DNA from: FEN-1297 sp021817845
GTDB taxonomy: Bacteria; Bacteroidota; Ignavibacteria; Ignavibacteriales; Ignavibacteriaceae
DNA length: 64,000 bases
Reading direction: 5' to 3'
Assembly (NCBI GenBank): GCA_021817845.1
Contig: JAKAFW010000004.1
Span: forward strand, 62,001 to 126,000
Under the pieces are notes generated by a model. The model was given only the letters and a program-made list of their open reading frames with translations. It had not been told where the DNA came from and searched no databases. The position numbers were made by a program, and so were the translations under genes. Shown here one piece after another: positions 1-7,604 of this stretch (position 1 is its first letter; the number at the start of each line of letters is the position of its first letter).

Positions 1-143
1 TCAATAGACTCTGCCGAAAACGAACCGCTGAAGGTTTGCTTAAATCCGTATACCTTAAAATCGCCATGAAGTTCAAAACTAATTTTCTTTTCTGATAAAA
101 TTCCAACGTTTACCAGTGGCTCATTTAAAAAGTTTTCAATCAT
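1..143 (-). CDS. SpoIID/LytB-domain-like protein, N-terminal fragment (cut by window edge)
   Basis: Only the first 47 codons lie in the window. Read from the ATG at 143 they give a protein starting MIENFLNEPLVNVGIL, followed by a segment with KKISFEL and GDFKVYG. That pattern (start, 'EPLVxVGIL', then alternating hydrophobic strands) resembles the N-terminus of SpoIID/LytB-domain proteins, which act on peptidoglycan or stimulate amidases. The reading frame stays open upstream of this ATG, but no better start codon or ribosome site is visible. The gene diverges from the arginase gene, so the 150 bp between them should hold both promoters. The family call rests on one short motif and is tentative. 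Confidence 0.5.
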   Translation of the reverse strand, partial: MIENFLNEPLVNVGILSEKKISFELHGDFKVYGFKQTFSGSFSAESI

Positions 144-296
144 TTTATGACTTAAATCAATAAATTTAATTTCTATAAAAACAATATTTTGCCTCAAAAT
201 ATAAGAATATGTTTCAACAAATATATAACCAATCGCTGTTGGGTATTACCAATAAACTATTTATTTTGACTACATATAGATAAAAATATTTTTATT

Positions 297-1220
297 ATGA
301 AAAAAAATCGTTCGAATGTTATTAACATTATCGGTTTCCCAATGGATTTAGGTGCCGATAGAAGAGGCGTTGACATGGGACCCTCTGCTTTGAGAATTGC
401 CGGGGTAAGAGAAAAACTTGAGAGGCTTGGATACAAAATTATTGACAGCGGTGATATTAATATCCGGATAATGGAACTTCAAAAAATTACTAATCATAAG
501 CTTAAATATCTAGATGAAATTTTGAAAACTTCTAAAGTACTTGCCAAAAAAGTTGAAAAAGTCCTGGATAAGGGTCAGTTCCCTCTCTGCATCGGCGGAG
601 ATCACTCAATGGCTATCGGAAGTATTGCGGGGATTTCTTCTTATTGCAGAAAAAACAAATTGAAACTCGGAGTTATCTGGATTGATGCGCATGCTGATAT
701 GAACACAGATGAAACCTCTCCTTCCGGGAATATCCACGGTATGCCACTTGCTGCCGCTCTTGGATTAGGCAATGAGCATCTTACAAATTTCTATGGGTTT
801 GCCCCAAAAGTTAAACCGGAAAATTGTGCTCTTATCGGTATTAGAAGCATCGACCAGCTTGAAAAATTGAATATAAAAAAGTTAAACCCTTCCGTTTACA
901 CAATGACAGACGTTGATAAACTCGGAATTCATAGAATAATTTCAAGAGTCCTTAAACAGTTTAAGGAAAAAGTCGATCACATTCATGTAAGCTTTGATCT
1001 TGACGCTGTTGATCCCTCTGTCGCTGCGGGTGTCGGTACTCCTGTTCGCGGCGGTTTAAGCTACAGGGAAACCCACCTTATAATGGAATCTATAGCCGAA
1101 TGTGGCTGCATGTCATCTCTTGAGGTTACCGAAATAAATCCAATTTTAGATAATAAAAATGAAAGTGCTATATTTGCTTCCGATGTAATTGCTTCAGTTA
1201 TGGGGCAAAGAATTTTGTAA
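297..1220 (+). CDS. rocF: Arginase
   Basis: Arginase hydrolyses L-arginine to L-ornithine and urea. At 307 residues it has the normal length for the ureohydrolase family. The manganese ligands are visible: GGDHS (His103), DAHAD (Asp130, His132, Asp134) and SFDLDAVDP (Asp234, Asp236). The VTEINP motif (Glu279) matches the guanidinium-binding glutamate of arginases. The spacing of the ligands is that of true arginases, although agmatinase cannot be excluded by eye. No urease genes lie in the window. The gene stands alone, divergent from a SpoIID-like gene, and is followed after about 36 bp by a small membrane protein gene that may be cotranscribed. Confidence 0.9.
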   Translation: MKKNRSNVINIIGFPMDLGADRRGVDMGPSALRIAGVREKLERLGYKIIDSGDINIRIMELQKITNHKLKYLDEILKTSKVLAKKVEKVLDKGQFPLCIGGDHSMAIGSIAGISSYCRKNKLKLGVIWIDAHADMNTDETSPSGNIHGMPLAAALGLGNEHLTNFYGFAPKVKPENCALIGIRSIDQLEKLNIKKLNPSVYTMTDVDKLGIHRIISRVLKQFKEKVDHIHVSFDLDAVDPSVAAGVGTPVRGGLSYRETHLIMESIAECGCMSSLEVTEINPILDNKNESAIFASDVIASVMGQRIL

Positions 1221-1256
1221 CCGGGAAATATTCTCCCAATGAGAGGGTAAATTCAT

Positions 1257-1760
1257 TTGTATAAAGATCATCTTCTTGTTATTTATCTTTTGATTTTTTT
1301 AGCCGCTGCTATGATGTTTAGAATATTAGGATTCATTAATACATCGGCTGGAGAAATTTTAAGCTACGTTTTAGCAGTGTATGGAATTATTACGGTTTAT
1401 GTTTCCACGGGCAATAACAAAAAGTTAAATCTATTTTTCGGTACAGTAGTCTTTTTATCGGGTATTATCCTTTTCGTCATAAACAATTTTGATTTTTATA
1501 AATTATCCGGGATTCTTTTTCCCTCAGTATTTTTCATCATCGGTATAGGCTTTTTCATGCTTTTTATAGATAGTCCCTCTGACAAAAGAATTCTAACTGT
1601 TGCAATAATTTTTCTTATTTTCGGAATGGCATTAACAATTATACTCGGCACCCCCTCGATCCAATCATTCTATTATGCAATCCTTTATGTTTCCAAAAAA
1701 CACTGGCTGTTAGTTTTAATTTTAATAATGATAATCCTTCTTACAAAAAGAGTAAAATAG
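1257..1760 (+). CDS. Small polytopic membrane protein of unknown function
   Basis: I do not recognise this 167-residue protein. It is almost entirely hydrophobic, with about six predicted membrane-spanning stretches (roughly residues 5-25, 33-50, 58-76, 84-104, 112-132 and 147-164) separated by short loops with a few charges such as SDKR. The start is a TTG codon, supported by a purine-rich GAGAGGG about ten bases upstream; no ATG in frame gives a complete first helix. It follows arginase on the same strand and ends 15 bp before the convergent anti-sigma gene. No catalytic motif is visible, and a transport role would be a guess. Confidence 0.6.
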   Translation: MYKDHLLVIYLLIFLAAAMMFRILGFINTSAGEILSYVLAVYGIITVYVSTGNNKKLNLFFGTVVFLSGIILFVINNFDFYKLSGILFPSVFFIIGIGFFMLFIDSPSDKRILTVAIIFLIFGMALTIILGTPSIQSFYYAILYVSKKHWLLVLILIMIILLTKRVK

Positions 1761-1775
1761 CTGTAAAATTATTTA

Positions 1776-3047
1776 TTATAATGAACCGGTTAGGAAAATC
1801 ATGTTACCCGGCCTTATTGCACCGTTAGAAGGTTCTTCGGAAACAATAAATTTTGCTCCGTCTTGACTTGTAATTTCCGGAAGTGTAAAAGAAAAATAAT
1901 TTGATCCGCTGACGTTTTTAAAAACCCCTAAAGAACTAGATTTGCCTTTCATGATAATCCATAATTGATATGCTTTGTCCTGGGTTAGCGGAGGCATATT
2001 TGAAAATTGTAAAAAGCCTTTGCTGTTATCGAAGCTTATTATAAGCTTGCCATAGGCGGTTGGATTAACTTGCGTACCCTGTAAATTAATGACACGTACA
2101 TTTTTCGATTGAAGAAGGTTTTCCAGTTCTCTATTTGCTGAAATGTTTGATGAGAGATTTTGAATTTGGTTATTCAGCTTCTCCACGTTAGCCTTATAAT
2201 TTTTTACATCGGAAGAAATTTTATAGTAAGCAAACACAATCCCGGCGGTGACTATAATCAATAATAAAAAGGCAACTGTTATAACGGAAGACTTTTTCTT
2301 TTCCTTCTTATTTTTATTGCCGTTTGCAAAATCTCCGTGAAGCGTATAATTCTTCTTTTTCTCTTGAGCTTTGACTTTATCAGCAGTCGCTTCGGCTTTG
2401 TGATCGAGTATGGTTTCGTTAAATGTTTCATCAGGTTGCTGAAGTTCTTCGCCCTCTATTTTTTTCTGTGTGTTAATATTATTATGAATAATTCTATTAG
2501 CATCCCTACCTTGAATTTGAGTCTCTTGAAGCGGTTTAAAATATTCAGCAGTAGGTTTTTGGGTAGAAACAACTTCAAAGCCGTCCGTTCTCGTGTTTAG
2601 CTTATAGGGATATTCTTCCATCTCGCTTCGGTCAGAATGAATGGGGGACGAAGATTTCTCCCCGGCTTCGGACTTTTGTATTTCAGCATCATCAGGTGTC
2701 TTAAATATATTAGAGGCTTTTAGTTCATCATTAGAGTGAAACAGATCGGGCTGAATATCCCCATGTGATTTTTCCACATCCAGATTTTCGTTAGACTTTT
2801 TTAATCTTTTTTCATTTCTTATTCTGTAAAGATTGCGGGCAACGTTGTCTTTTAACTGCGGTGGTGGCACTTCTACGTTCAATATTGAAGGTAATAACGA
2901 AGCCAAATTTTGATACTCGCCCAATTCCTGCCATGCAAATTCTCCACCAGATTGTAAATATTCTTCTAAAATATTCAAGTCCTCATCATCTAAGCATCCC
3001 AATGAATAGGCAAATAAATGATCGTAATATGTATCTTGCTCCGACAT
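1776..3047 (-). CDS. Anti-sigma factor, RskA-like, with a long cytoplasmic linker
   Basis: This 423-residue single-pass membrane protein probably holds the neighbouring ECF sigma factor inactive until an envelope signal arrives. Residues 1-75 look like the cytoplasmic anti-sigma segment (YDHLFAYSLGCLDDED, then a helix ending in LKDNVARNLYRIRNE). Residues 76-250 are a hydrophilic, low-complexity linker. One transmembrane helix follows (about 254-274), then a short coiled coil and a C-terminal RskA-type domain with QLWIIMKG, LGVFK and FIVSEEP. Its ATG overlaps the sigma stop codon (TAATG), which implies translational coupling. RskA proteins are usually clearly shorter; the extra length here is the linker. 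It is convergent with the small membrane protein gene. Confidence 0.85.
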   Translation of the reverse strand: MSEQDTYYDHLFAYSLGCLDDEDLNILEEYLQSGGEFAWQELGEYQNLASLLPSILNVEVPPPQLKDNVARNLYRIRNEKRLKKSNENLDVEKSHGDIQPDLFHSNDELKASNIFKTPDDAEIQKSEAGEKSSSPIHSDRSEMEEYPYKLNTRTDGFEVVSTQKPTAEYFKPLQETQIQGRDANRIIHNNINTQKKIEGEELQQPDETFNETILDHKAEATADKVKAQEKKKNYTLHGDFANGNKNKKEKKKSSVITVAFLLLIIVTAGIVFAYYKISSDVKNYKANVEKLNNQIQNLSSNISANRELENLLQSKNVRVINLQGTQVNPTAYGKLIISFDNSKGFLQFSNMPPLTQDKAYQLWIIMKGKSSSLGVFKNVSGSNYFSFTLPEITSQDGAKFIVSEEPSNGAIRPGNMIFLTGSL

Positions 3048-3628
3048 TACGAATCACCCTTAATCAGATTTTCTTTAAGATTTGAAAGTGCTATTTTCAA
3101 TTTTGATTTAACAGTCGGAAAAGGAATATTTAGTTTGGCAGCAATTTCTTTTTGAGTTAAGCCTTCGTAATATGCAAGGTACAAAACATATTGCTGTGCT
3201 TCAGTAAGGCTATTAAGTGCGGACTCAACGCTATCTTTTAAACTAAGTGCAGTTTTTAAATCAAGCGGATCTATTGCTTTTGAAAGATGTGGAATGATAA
3301 ATTCTTCTTCATAAGAATCGGTGTATTCTTTTACTATCTTTTCCGGGTGTGTTCTGCGAATTGTATCTGTGGCTTTGTTCCTGGTAAGAGTTACAAGCCA
3401 GGTATAAACGTTAGCGGAGTTGAAATCAAAGAGGTTTGCCTTCCGCCAGATAATAACAAAGACATCCGAAAGAACATTTTCAGCAATGCTTTCTTCCGAT
3501 ACAATTTTTTTTATTACAGTGTAAAGCAAAGGCGAATAACGATTATACAACGCTTCTAACGCCCTTGAATCGTAAGACGCAACTCGCTCCAATAATTCCA
3601 AATCTGTTGAAGATGTACTAACAGCCAA
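3047..3628 (-). CDS. ECF RNA polymerase sigma factor (SigK-like)
   Basis: A 193-residue extracytoplasmic-function sigma factor. Region 2 (about residues 22-95) contains ALEALYNRYSPLLY and the DVFVIIWRKA / YTWLVTLTRNKATDTIRR core and promoter-melting segments. Region 4 (about 135-185) carries the helix-turn-helix GLTQKEIAAKLNIPFPTVKSK. The start is TTG, since no ATG lies nearby in frame. It is the first gene of a two-gene unit with its RskA-like anti-sigma factor, whose start overlaps this stop. A Bacteroidota-type promoter match lies about 40 bp upstream, so basal expression may depend on the housekeeping sigma factor. Confidence 0.92.
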   Translation of the reverse strand: MAVSTSSTDLELLERVASYDSRALEALYNRYSPLLYTVIKKIVSEESIAENVLSDVFVIIWRKANLFDFNSANVYTWLVTLTRNKATDTIRRTHPEKIVKEYTDSYEEEFIIPHLSKAIDPLDLKTALSLKDSVESALNSLTEAQQYVLYLAYYEGLTQKEIAAKLNIPFPTVKSKLKIALSNLKENLIKGDS

Positions 3629-3988
3629 AATTTCTCGCTTTTTATCTTTGACTCTAAATCCTATACAAAAGTAAAGCTAAGCATTCTAAAAATCAATCTT
3701 TTACATCATCTGAAAACGGGACAATAGTTTTCGTAATACGATTCATCCTCTAATTTTTATAATACCTAACCAAAAAAGATGGTCGATGGGGGATGAGAGA
3801 TAGAATATAATGTCAATACACGGATGTGTCTGTGCCATTTTGGCCGATTTTTTTCTGGAATAATTGGATAAGAATAAGAGGTTTGTTTTAGGCTTGGCAG
3901 AAGCCTGGCAGACATAGGGAAAATTTAGGCAAAAATGAATATAGGTGTGACAAATTTGGCAGACGAGTAACAAGTGACAAAGTGACGA
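3629..3988. other. Intergenic region without a recognised gene
   Basis: Apart from the promoter candidate next to the sigma factor gene I see no gene here. Short open frames on the minus strand have no ribosome site and lack protein-like composition. Near 3893-3916 there is a small imperfect palindrome built on the words GGCTTGGCAG and GCCTGGCAG, in keeping with the repeat-rich block that follows. Confidence 0.5.
3666..3697 (-). promoter_or_regulatory. Bacteroidota-type promoter candidate for the sigma/anti-sigma operon
   Basis: On the minus strand TACTTTTG fits the Bacteroidota -7 consensus TAnnTTTG exactly, and ATTG lies 20 bases upstream at the position of the -33 TTTG box. It sits about 40 bases before the sigma factor start. 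AT-rich DNA yields such matches by chance, so this is an inference. Confidence 0.4.
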
Positions 3989-4375
3989 GTGTCTGAGATA
4001 TACTAAGATTAATTTGAGAGATAGGGCTTATTGGGTATTTCTCCCTCCGGTCGAAATGACAGTTGCTTCCCTCTGTCATATCGAAGGAGCTTGCTTACCG
4101 ACAGGCAGGTTATACGACTGAGATATCCCAAGGTCAATTCGTTTTTCTGGGCTATTCGTGGGATTTCTCCTTCGATGATTTATCCCGTATGCGGGACTCA
4201 GTCGAAATGACAGGTGTTTACTTCTGTCATATCGAAGGAGTCATCGACTGAGATATCCCAAGTTCAACTCGGGTGACTGGGCTATACATGGGATTTCTCC
4301 CTCTGGTCGAAATGACACTTAATAAAAGAGGAATTTCTCCCCGCAAACGGGGCAGGCACTCCAGTCGAAATGACA
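3989..4375. repeat. Cluster of interspersed palindromic repeats (four copies, two complete)
   Basis: Two well-preserved units (4074-4212 and 4225-4317) each begin with TGTCATATCGAAGGAG, contain GACTGAGATATCCCAAG and TGGGATTTCTCC, and end with GTCGAAATGACA. The ends of each unit are imperfect inverted repeats, so each can fold into a long hairpin. A degenerate unit precedes them (about 3989-4061) and a partial right end follows (about 4330-4375). Units differ in their central sequence. The first complete unit carries inserts, including a short CTTGC...GGCAGG palindrome at 4090-4110. Spacing and unit lengths are irregular, which argues against a CRISPR array. Confidence 0.75.
4090..4110. repeat. 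Short palindromic element of the LAYRQAG / LPxGQAG type
   Basis: The sequence CTTGCTTACCGACAGGCAG matches, with few changes, short elements at 6238-6255 and inside the YceI gene at 36246-36269. In one frame it encodes LAYRQAG. Here it sits inside a complete unit of the larger hairpin repeat and so appears to be a nested insertion. Confidence 0.5.
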
Positions 4376-4474
4376 ACTATAAATAAAAGGATTTCTCAGG
4401 AGTTGATCAAAAAATTTCTTTTAAGTAAAGAAAAGTATCTTTAATTTTAGGCAAAGATTTAACCGGGAAAGAAA

Positions 4475-6229
4475 ATGAAAGATAAGAACCAACTATTCGA
4501 AGTTCCTGAAATAATTTCAGTTCAGGATATGCTTGTAAAATCTGCAGAGAAATATCGGAACAAAATTGCCCTTGAAGATATTGCAACAACACCAATCTCA
4601 AAATTAACCTATGCCGAACTTCTCGATAATGTTTTAAGATTCGGCAGTGCATTAAAACAACTTGGACTAAAAGAAAGGACCCATGTTGCCGTCATAGGCG
4701 AGAACAGGGTTCAATGGGGCATAACTTACTTGACAGCAATGACGTTTAATCATGTTATCGTACCTATCGATAAAAATCTTACCAGCAATGAGATCTTAAA
4801 TATTATACATGAATCAGATGCAGAAGTAATAATTTTTTCCGGCTCGTTCGATTCGATGATGAGAGAAAAAATGCATTTGACAAAAAAGTTGAAGCACTTT
4901 ATCAGTATGGACTTGCTTTCGCCGAAAGATGGATTTTTATCGATGGCAGAAATGATAAATTCAAATAAGCCGTCTGATATTGCAGAGCTTCCGAAAATTA
5001 ATGCCGGTGATGTTGCAGAGCTTCCGAAAATTAATGCCGGTGATGTTGCGGAGATAATTTTTACTTCCGGCTCACTTGGAAGGGCAAAGGGAGTAATGCT
5101 TAGCCAGGGAAATTTGAAATCAAATCTGACTAACATGGTAAGCATGCTATTTATTTATCCTGAAGATAGATTTTTATCGGTGCTGCCGATGCATCATACT
5201 TATGAATGTACTTGTGGATTTTTGTGTCCGATATATTGCGGTTCTTCGGTTCACTATGCGCAGTCGCTAAAAACCGTTGTAGATGATCTTCAAAAAGTAA
5301 AAGCAACAATTTTGTTGGGCGTCCCACTGCTGTTTGATAAGATGTTCAAGAGGATATATAAATCGATAAATGAAGATAAAACGAAGTCGAAAATTATAAA
5401 GCCCCTGATAAAGATTACGGATGTAGTAGAAAAAGTTGGTTGGAAAAGTTTTAAGAGAATTGTGTTTAAAGAACTGCATGAAAAATTCGGTGGGTCTATT
5501 AGAATTTTTATTGCAGGCGGCGCTGCACCTGATCCCAAGGTAGCGAAAGGTTTGCGCGAATTCGGATTCAATTTTTTGCAAGGATATGGCCTGACAGAGA
5601 CCTCACCAATACTTACTCTGAACAGGTTAAATAATTTTAAGGATGACGCTGCCGGGCTTTCGCTTCCCGGAGTTCAATTAAAAATTGATAATGCCGACTC
5701 GAAAGGCGTAGGTGAAATTTTCGCAAAAGCTCCGAACGTAATGCTGGGATATTATAAAAATGAAAAGCTTACCGGGGATTCGTTTCAAGAAGGCTGGTTT
5801 AAAACAGGTGACGTGGGATTTATTGAAAAGGACGGATTTCTTCATATCAGCGGCCGAAAGAAAAATGTAATCATTGCAAAGAACGGAGAAAATGTTTTTC
5901 CCGAAGAGATAGAAGATATTTTGAATCGAAGCCCTTATGTCCTGGAATCTTTAGTTTACGGTGAAAAGGATCCGAAGCATGATGAGATTATTGCAGTACA
6001 GCTTGTAACCGATGCGGAAGCATTCATTGAATATTCTGAAAATAATAATATCCCGATAACCGAGGATTTAGTTCAGCAAACAATCGCACAAGTAATTAAA
6101 GATGTAAACAAAGAACTTCCGGTCTTTAAGCAGATAAAGAAATTTTACATCCGCCAGGTTGAATTTGAAAAAACGACGACTCAAAAAATTAAGAGATATT
6201 TAGTAAGCAACGAAAACGGAAATTCATAG
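4475..6229 (+). CDS. AMP-dependent long-chain acyl-CoA ligase
   Basis: A 584-residue member of the ANL superfamily that should activate a fatty acid (or related carboxylate) through an acyl-adenylate to acyl-CoA. The phosphate-binding loop is TSGSLGRAKGV (197-207), a variant of TSGTTGxPKGV with the proline replaced by alanine. GYGLTETSP (370-378) is the adenine/acyl motif, KTGD lies near residue 444 and a candidate C-terminal catalytic lysine is Lys571 (QKIKRYL). Immediately before the phosphate loop an 11-residue block with ELPKINAGD occurs twice, from an exact 33-bp tandem duplication. The ATG has a GGGAAAG ribosome site. The gene stands alone between two repeat-rich regions. The acyl specificity cannot be read from the sequence. 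Confidence 0.88.
   Translation: MKDKNQLFEVPEIISVQDMLVKSAEKYRNKIALEDIATTPISKLTYAELLDNVLRFGSALKQLGLKERTHVAVIGENRVQWGITYLTAMTFNHVIVPIDKNLTSNEILNIIHESDAEVIIFSGSFDSMMREKMHLTKKLKHFISMDLLSPKDGFLSMAEMINSNKPSDIAELPKINAGDVAELPKINAGDVAEIIFTSGSLGRAKGVMLSQGNLKSNLTNMVSMLFIYPEDRFLSVLPMHHTYECTCGFLCPIYCGSSVHYAQSLKTVVDDLQKVKATILLGVPLLFDKMFKRIYKSINEDKTKSKIIKPLIKITDVVEKVGWKSFKRIVFKELHEKFGGSIRIFIAGGAAPDPKVAKGLREFGFNFLQGYGLTETSPILTLNRLNNFKDDAAGLSLPGVQLKIDNADSKGVGEIFAKAPNVMLGYYKNEKLTGDSFQEGWFKTGDVGFIEKDGFLHISGRKKNVIIAKNGENVFPEEIEDILNRSPYVLESLVYGEKDPKHDEIIAVQLVTDAEAFIEYSENNNIPITEDLVQQTIAQVIKDVNKELPVFKQIKKFYIRQVEFEKTTTQKIKRYLVSNENGNS
4981..5046 (+). repeat. Exact 33-bp tandem duplication inside the acyl-CoA ligase gene
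   Basis: Bases 4981-5013 and 5014-5046 are identical. The unit is eleven codons, so the frame is kept and the protein gains one copy of the block containing ELPKINAGD. A third, diverged start of the unit (TGCGGAG) follows and leads into the phosphate-binding loop. Perfect identity suggests the duplication is recent. Confidence 0.95.
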
Positions 6230-6237
6230 AGCGGCAA

Positions 6238-6255
6238 GCTTGCCTACCGGCAGGT
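6238..6255. repeat. Short palindromic element, LAYRQ type
   Basis: GCTTGCCTACCGGCAGGT begins nine bases after the acyl-CoA ligase stop codon. TGCC/GGCA form the stem. It is a near copy of the elements at 4090-4110 and 36246-36269. Confidence 0.5.
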
Positions 6256-6340
6256 TTTGAATTAAACGCAACGAAATTTATCATAAAAAATATCTTGACA
6301 TAAATGAGTCCACTCTAAACAGTCAAAATACTCTAAATGT

Positions 6341-6727
6341 CATTCCCGCGAAAGTGCATAGGCGTCAACCTAAGAATCTGTTACATTACAATATTGAGGA
6401 TAATATTATAATAGAATAGCGCAAATACTGGGGAATTTGTTAATCCTCTACGAGGATTTGCCAATGTAAAATAAACCTTTTCCTACAATAATTTGACCTC
6501 TACGAGGTCTAAAAACATCGTAGATGTTTGATTATTGTAGAAACAAATTAATCCAACAAATACAGTATCCTCGTAGAGGATAAATAAATACATTTAGTAT
6601 GTTAAATACAAGTGATTACAAAGGTTAGGGAGTTTGGAAGAAATATTAAGTTGACGCCTATGCGCGAAAGTGGGGAATCTATTTTTTGGTTTATTTTAGC
6701 ATAGTGGATACCCGCTTTCGCGGGTAT
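6341..6727. repeat. Composite interspersed repeat with terminal hairpin, split by a MITE-like insertion
   Basis: Once the inner element (6357-6662) is removed, the flanks join as CATTCCCGCGAAAGTGGGGAATC, a repeat word rich in CGCGAAAG. The right part ends in a hairpin, ATACCCGC-TTTC-GCGGGTAT, at 6708-6727. The remainder of the 6230-6799 gap, up to the DedA gene, contains no open frame that looks coding. A GCGTAAC-type end motif also lies at 6742-6760. Confidence 0.6.
6357..6662. mobile_element. MITE-like element, 306 bp, with terminal inverted repeats and 10-bp target duplication
   Basis: The ends are CATAGGCGTCAACCTAA (left) and its inverse TTAAGTTGACGCCTATG (right), with 16 of 17 positions matching. 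The ten bases CGCGAAAGTG flank the element directly on both sides (6347-6356 and 6663-6672), as expected for a target-site duplication. There is no open frame of useful size, so any mobility would need a transposase supplied elsewhere. Inside are several small perfect palindromes with a TAC or GTA loop (6443-6457, 6495-6509, 6514-6528, 6567-6581) and a larger stem, CTACAATAAT/ATTATTGTAG, at 6483-6540. Confidence 0.7.
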
Positions 6728-6799
6728 GGCATGTAGTTTTTACAATTTTGCGTAACTTCAGTTATGTTAGATTAGTGTTAAGAGCAAGCGATGAATCTT

Positions 6800-7426
6800 T
6801 TATTCTGGCTTCTGGCTCCTATCTTCTGTCTTCTTATTTCTTTTCTTCCCAAAATTTTTCATTATGAAAAAAACAATCAATAATACGGCAGCAATGATTG
6901 AAGCCGTAACCTCATGATGTTCAACGACTGGGAGAATTCTTTTCCAATGATTGCCGAAGAAATAGCCGATTGATAAGAAAGTAGTTGTCCAAATCAAAGC
7001 TCCGCTATAAGCAAAAATAGCAAATTCCCACATTGACAATTCAGAAGTCCCGGCAAAAATGGCGATTACATGTCTGACCCCGGGGATAAAATATCCCACC
7101 AACAAAGTCCATCTGCCGATTTTTTCAAACCAGTTATGAGCAACTTTTAATCTCTCTTCGGTTATGTGAACGAACCTTCCGTATTTAATTATAAAATGAT
7201 GTCCAAAGGTGCTCCCAATCGCAAAGCTAATTGAAATGCCGCAGACGCTGCCAAGGTAAGCTGCAATAAATGTCGGAAGAAGGTGGAGATGTCCTTTGTA
7301 AATTAGATAGCCTGATAGAGTCAGCAATGTTTCATCCGGAATTGGAAGTCCGATAATTCCAAAAACTAAAAGAGAAAAGATTCCGAAGTAACCGTAATGA
7401 CTTATCCAAAAATAAAAATCATTCAT
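6800..7426 (-). CDS. DedA family membrane protein (VTT domain)
   Basis: A 208-residue polytopic inner-membrane protein. DedA proteins carry the SNARE-associated/VTT domain, and members have been shown to recycle undecaprenyl phosphate or other lipids across the membrane. Family features visible are the N-terminal GLPIPDETLL segment and the re-entrant motif FIPGVRHVIAIFAGTS with the conserved arginine. Four to five hydrophobic helices follow. The last residues, KKTEDRSQKPE, come from a purine-rich AGAAGACAGAAG-type repeat at the 3' end and are probably not part of the ancestral protein. The gene is monocistronic; its precise lipid substrate is not evident. Confidence 0.88.
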   Translation of the reverse strand: MNDFYFWISHYGYFGIFSLLVFGIIGLPIPDETLLTLSGYLIYKGHLHLLPTFIAAYLGSVCGISISFAIGSTFGHHFIIKYGRFVHITEERLKVAHNWFEKIGRWTLLVGYFIPGVRHVIAIFAGTSELSMWEFAIFAYSGALIWTTTFLSIGYFFGNHWKRILPVVEHHEVTASIIAAVLLIVFFIMKNFGKKRNKKTEDRSQKPE

Positions 7427-7564
7427 AAAAATTAATATTATAAAGAGAAATCAGTTTTAATAAAATAACTTGGTTATAAATTTAAACAGCAAAAAAAGGA
7501 AAACAAATTTCCGCATACGGAATCGTTTGCGATTCAAACATTCGGAGATTGTATCTGCCTTTGA

Positions 7565-7572
7565 TATATTTG
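7565..7572 (+). promoter_or_regulatory. Possible -7 promoter element upstream of the NrfJ-like lipoprotein gene
   Basis: TATATTTG matches the Bacteroidota TAnnTTTG -7 box and lies about 33 bases before the first in-frame ATG. No convincing TTTG box is found about 20 bases upstream, so the call is weak. Confidence 0.25.
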
Positions 7573-7604
7573 TTTATATAAATTAGAATAATTATACAAC
7601 TTTA

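Noticed and set aside
3989..4375. Possible CRISPR array
   Set aside because: Units are of unequal length, share end palindromes instead of a constant repeat with unique spacers, and no cas gene is near.
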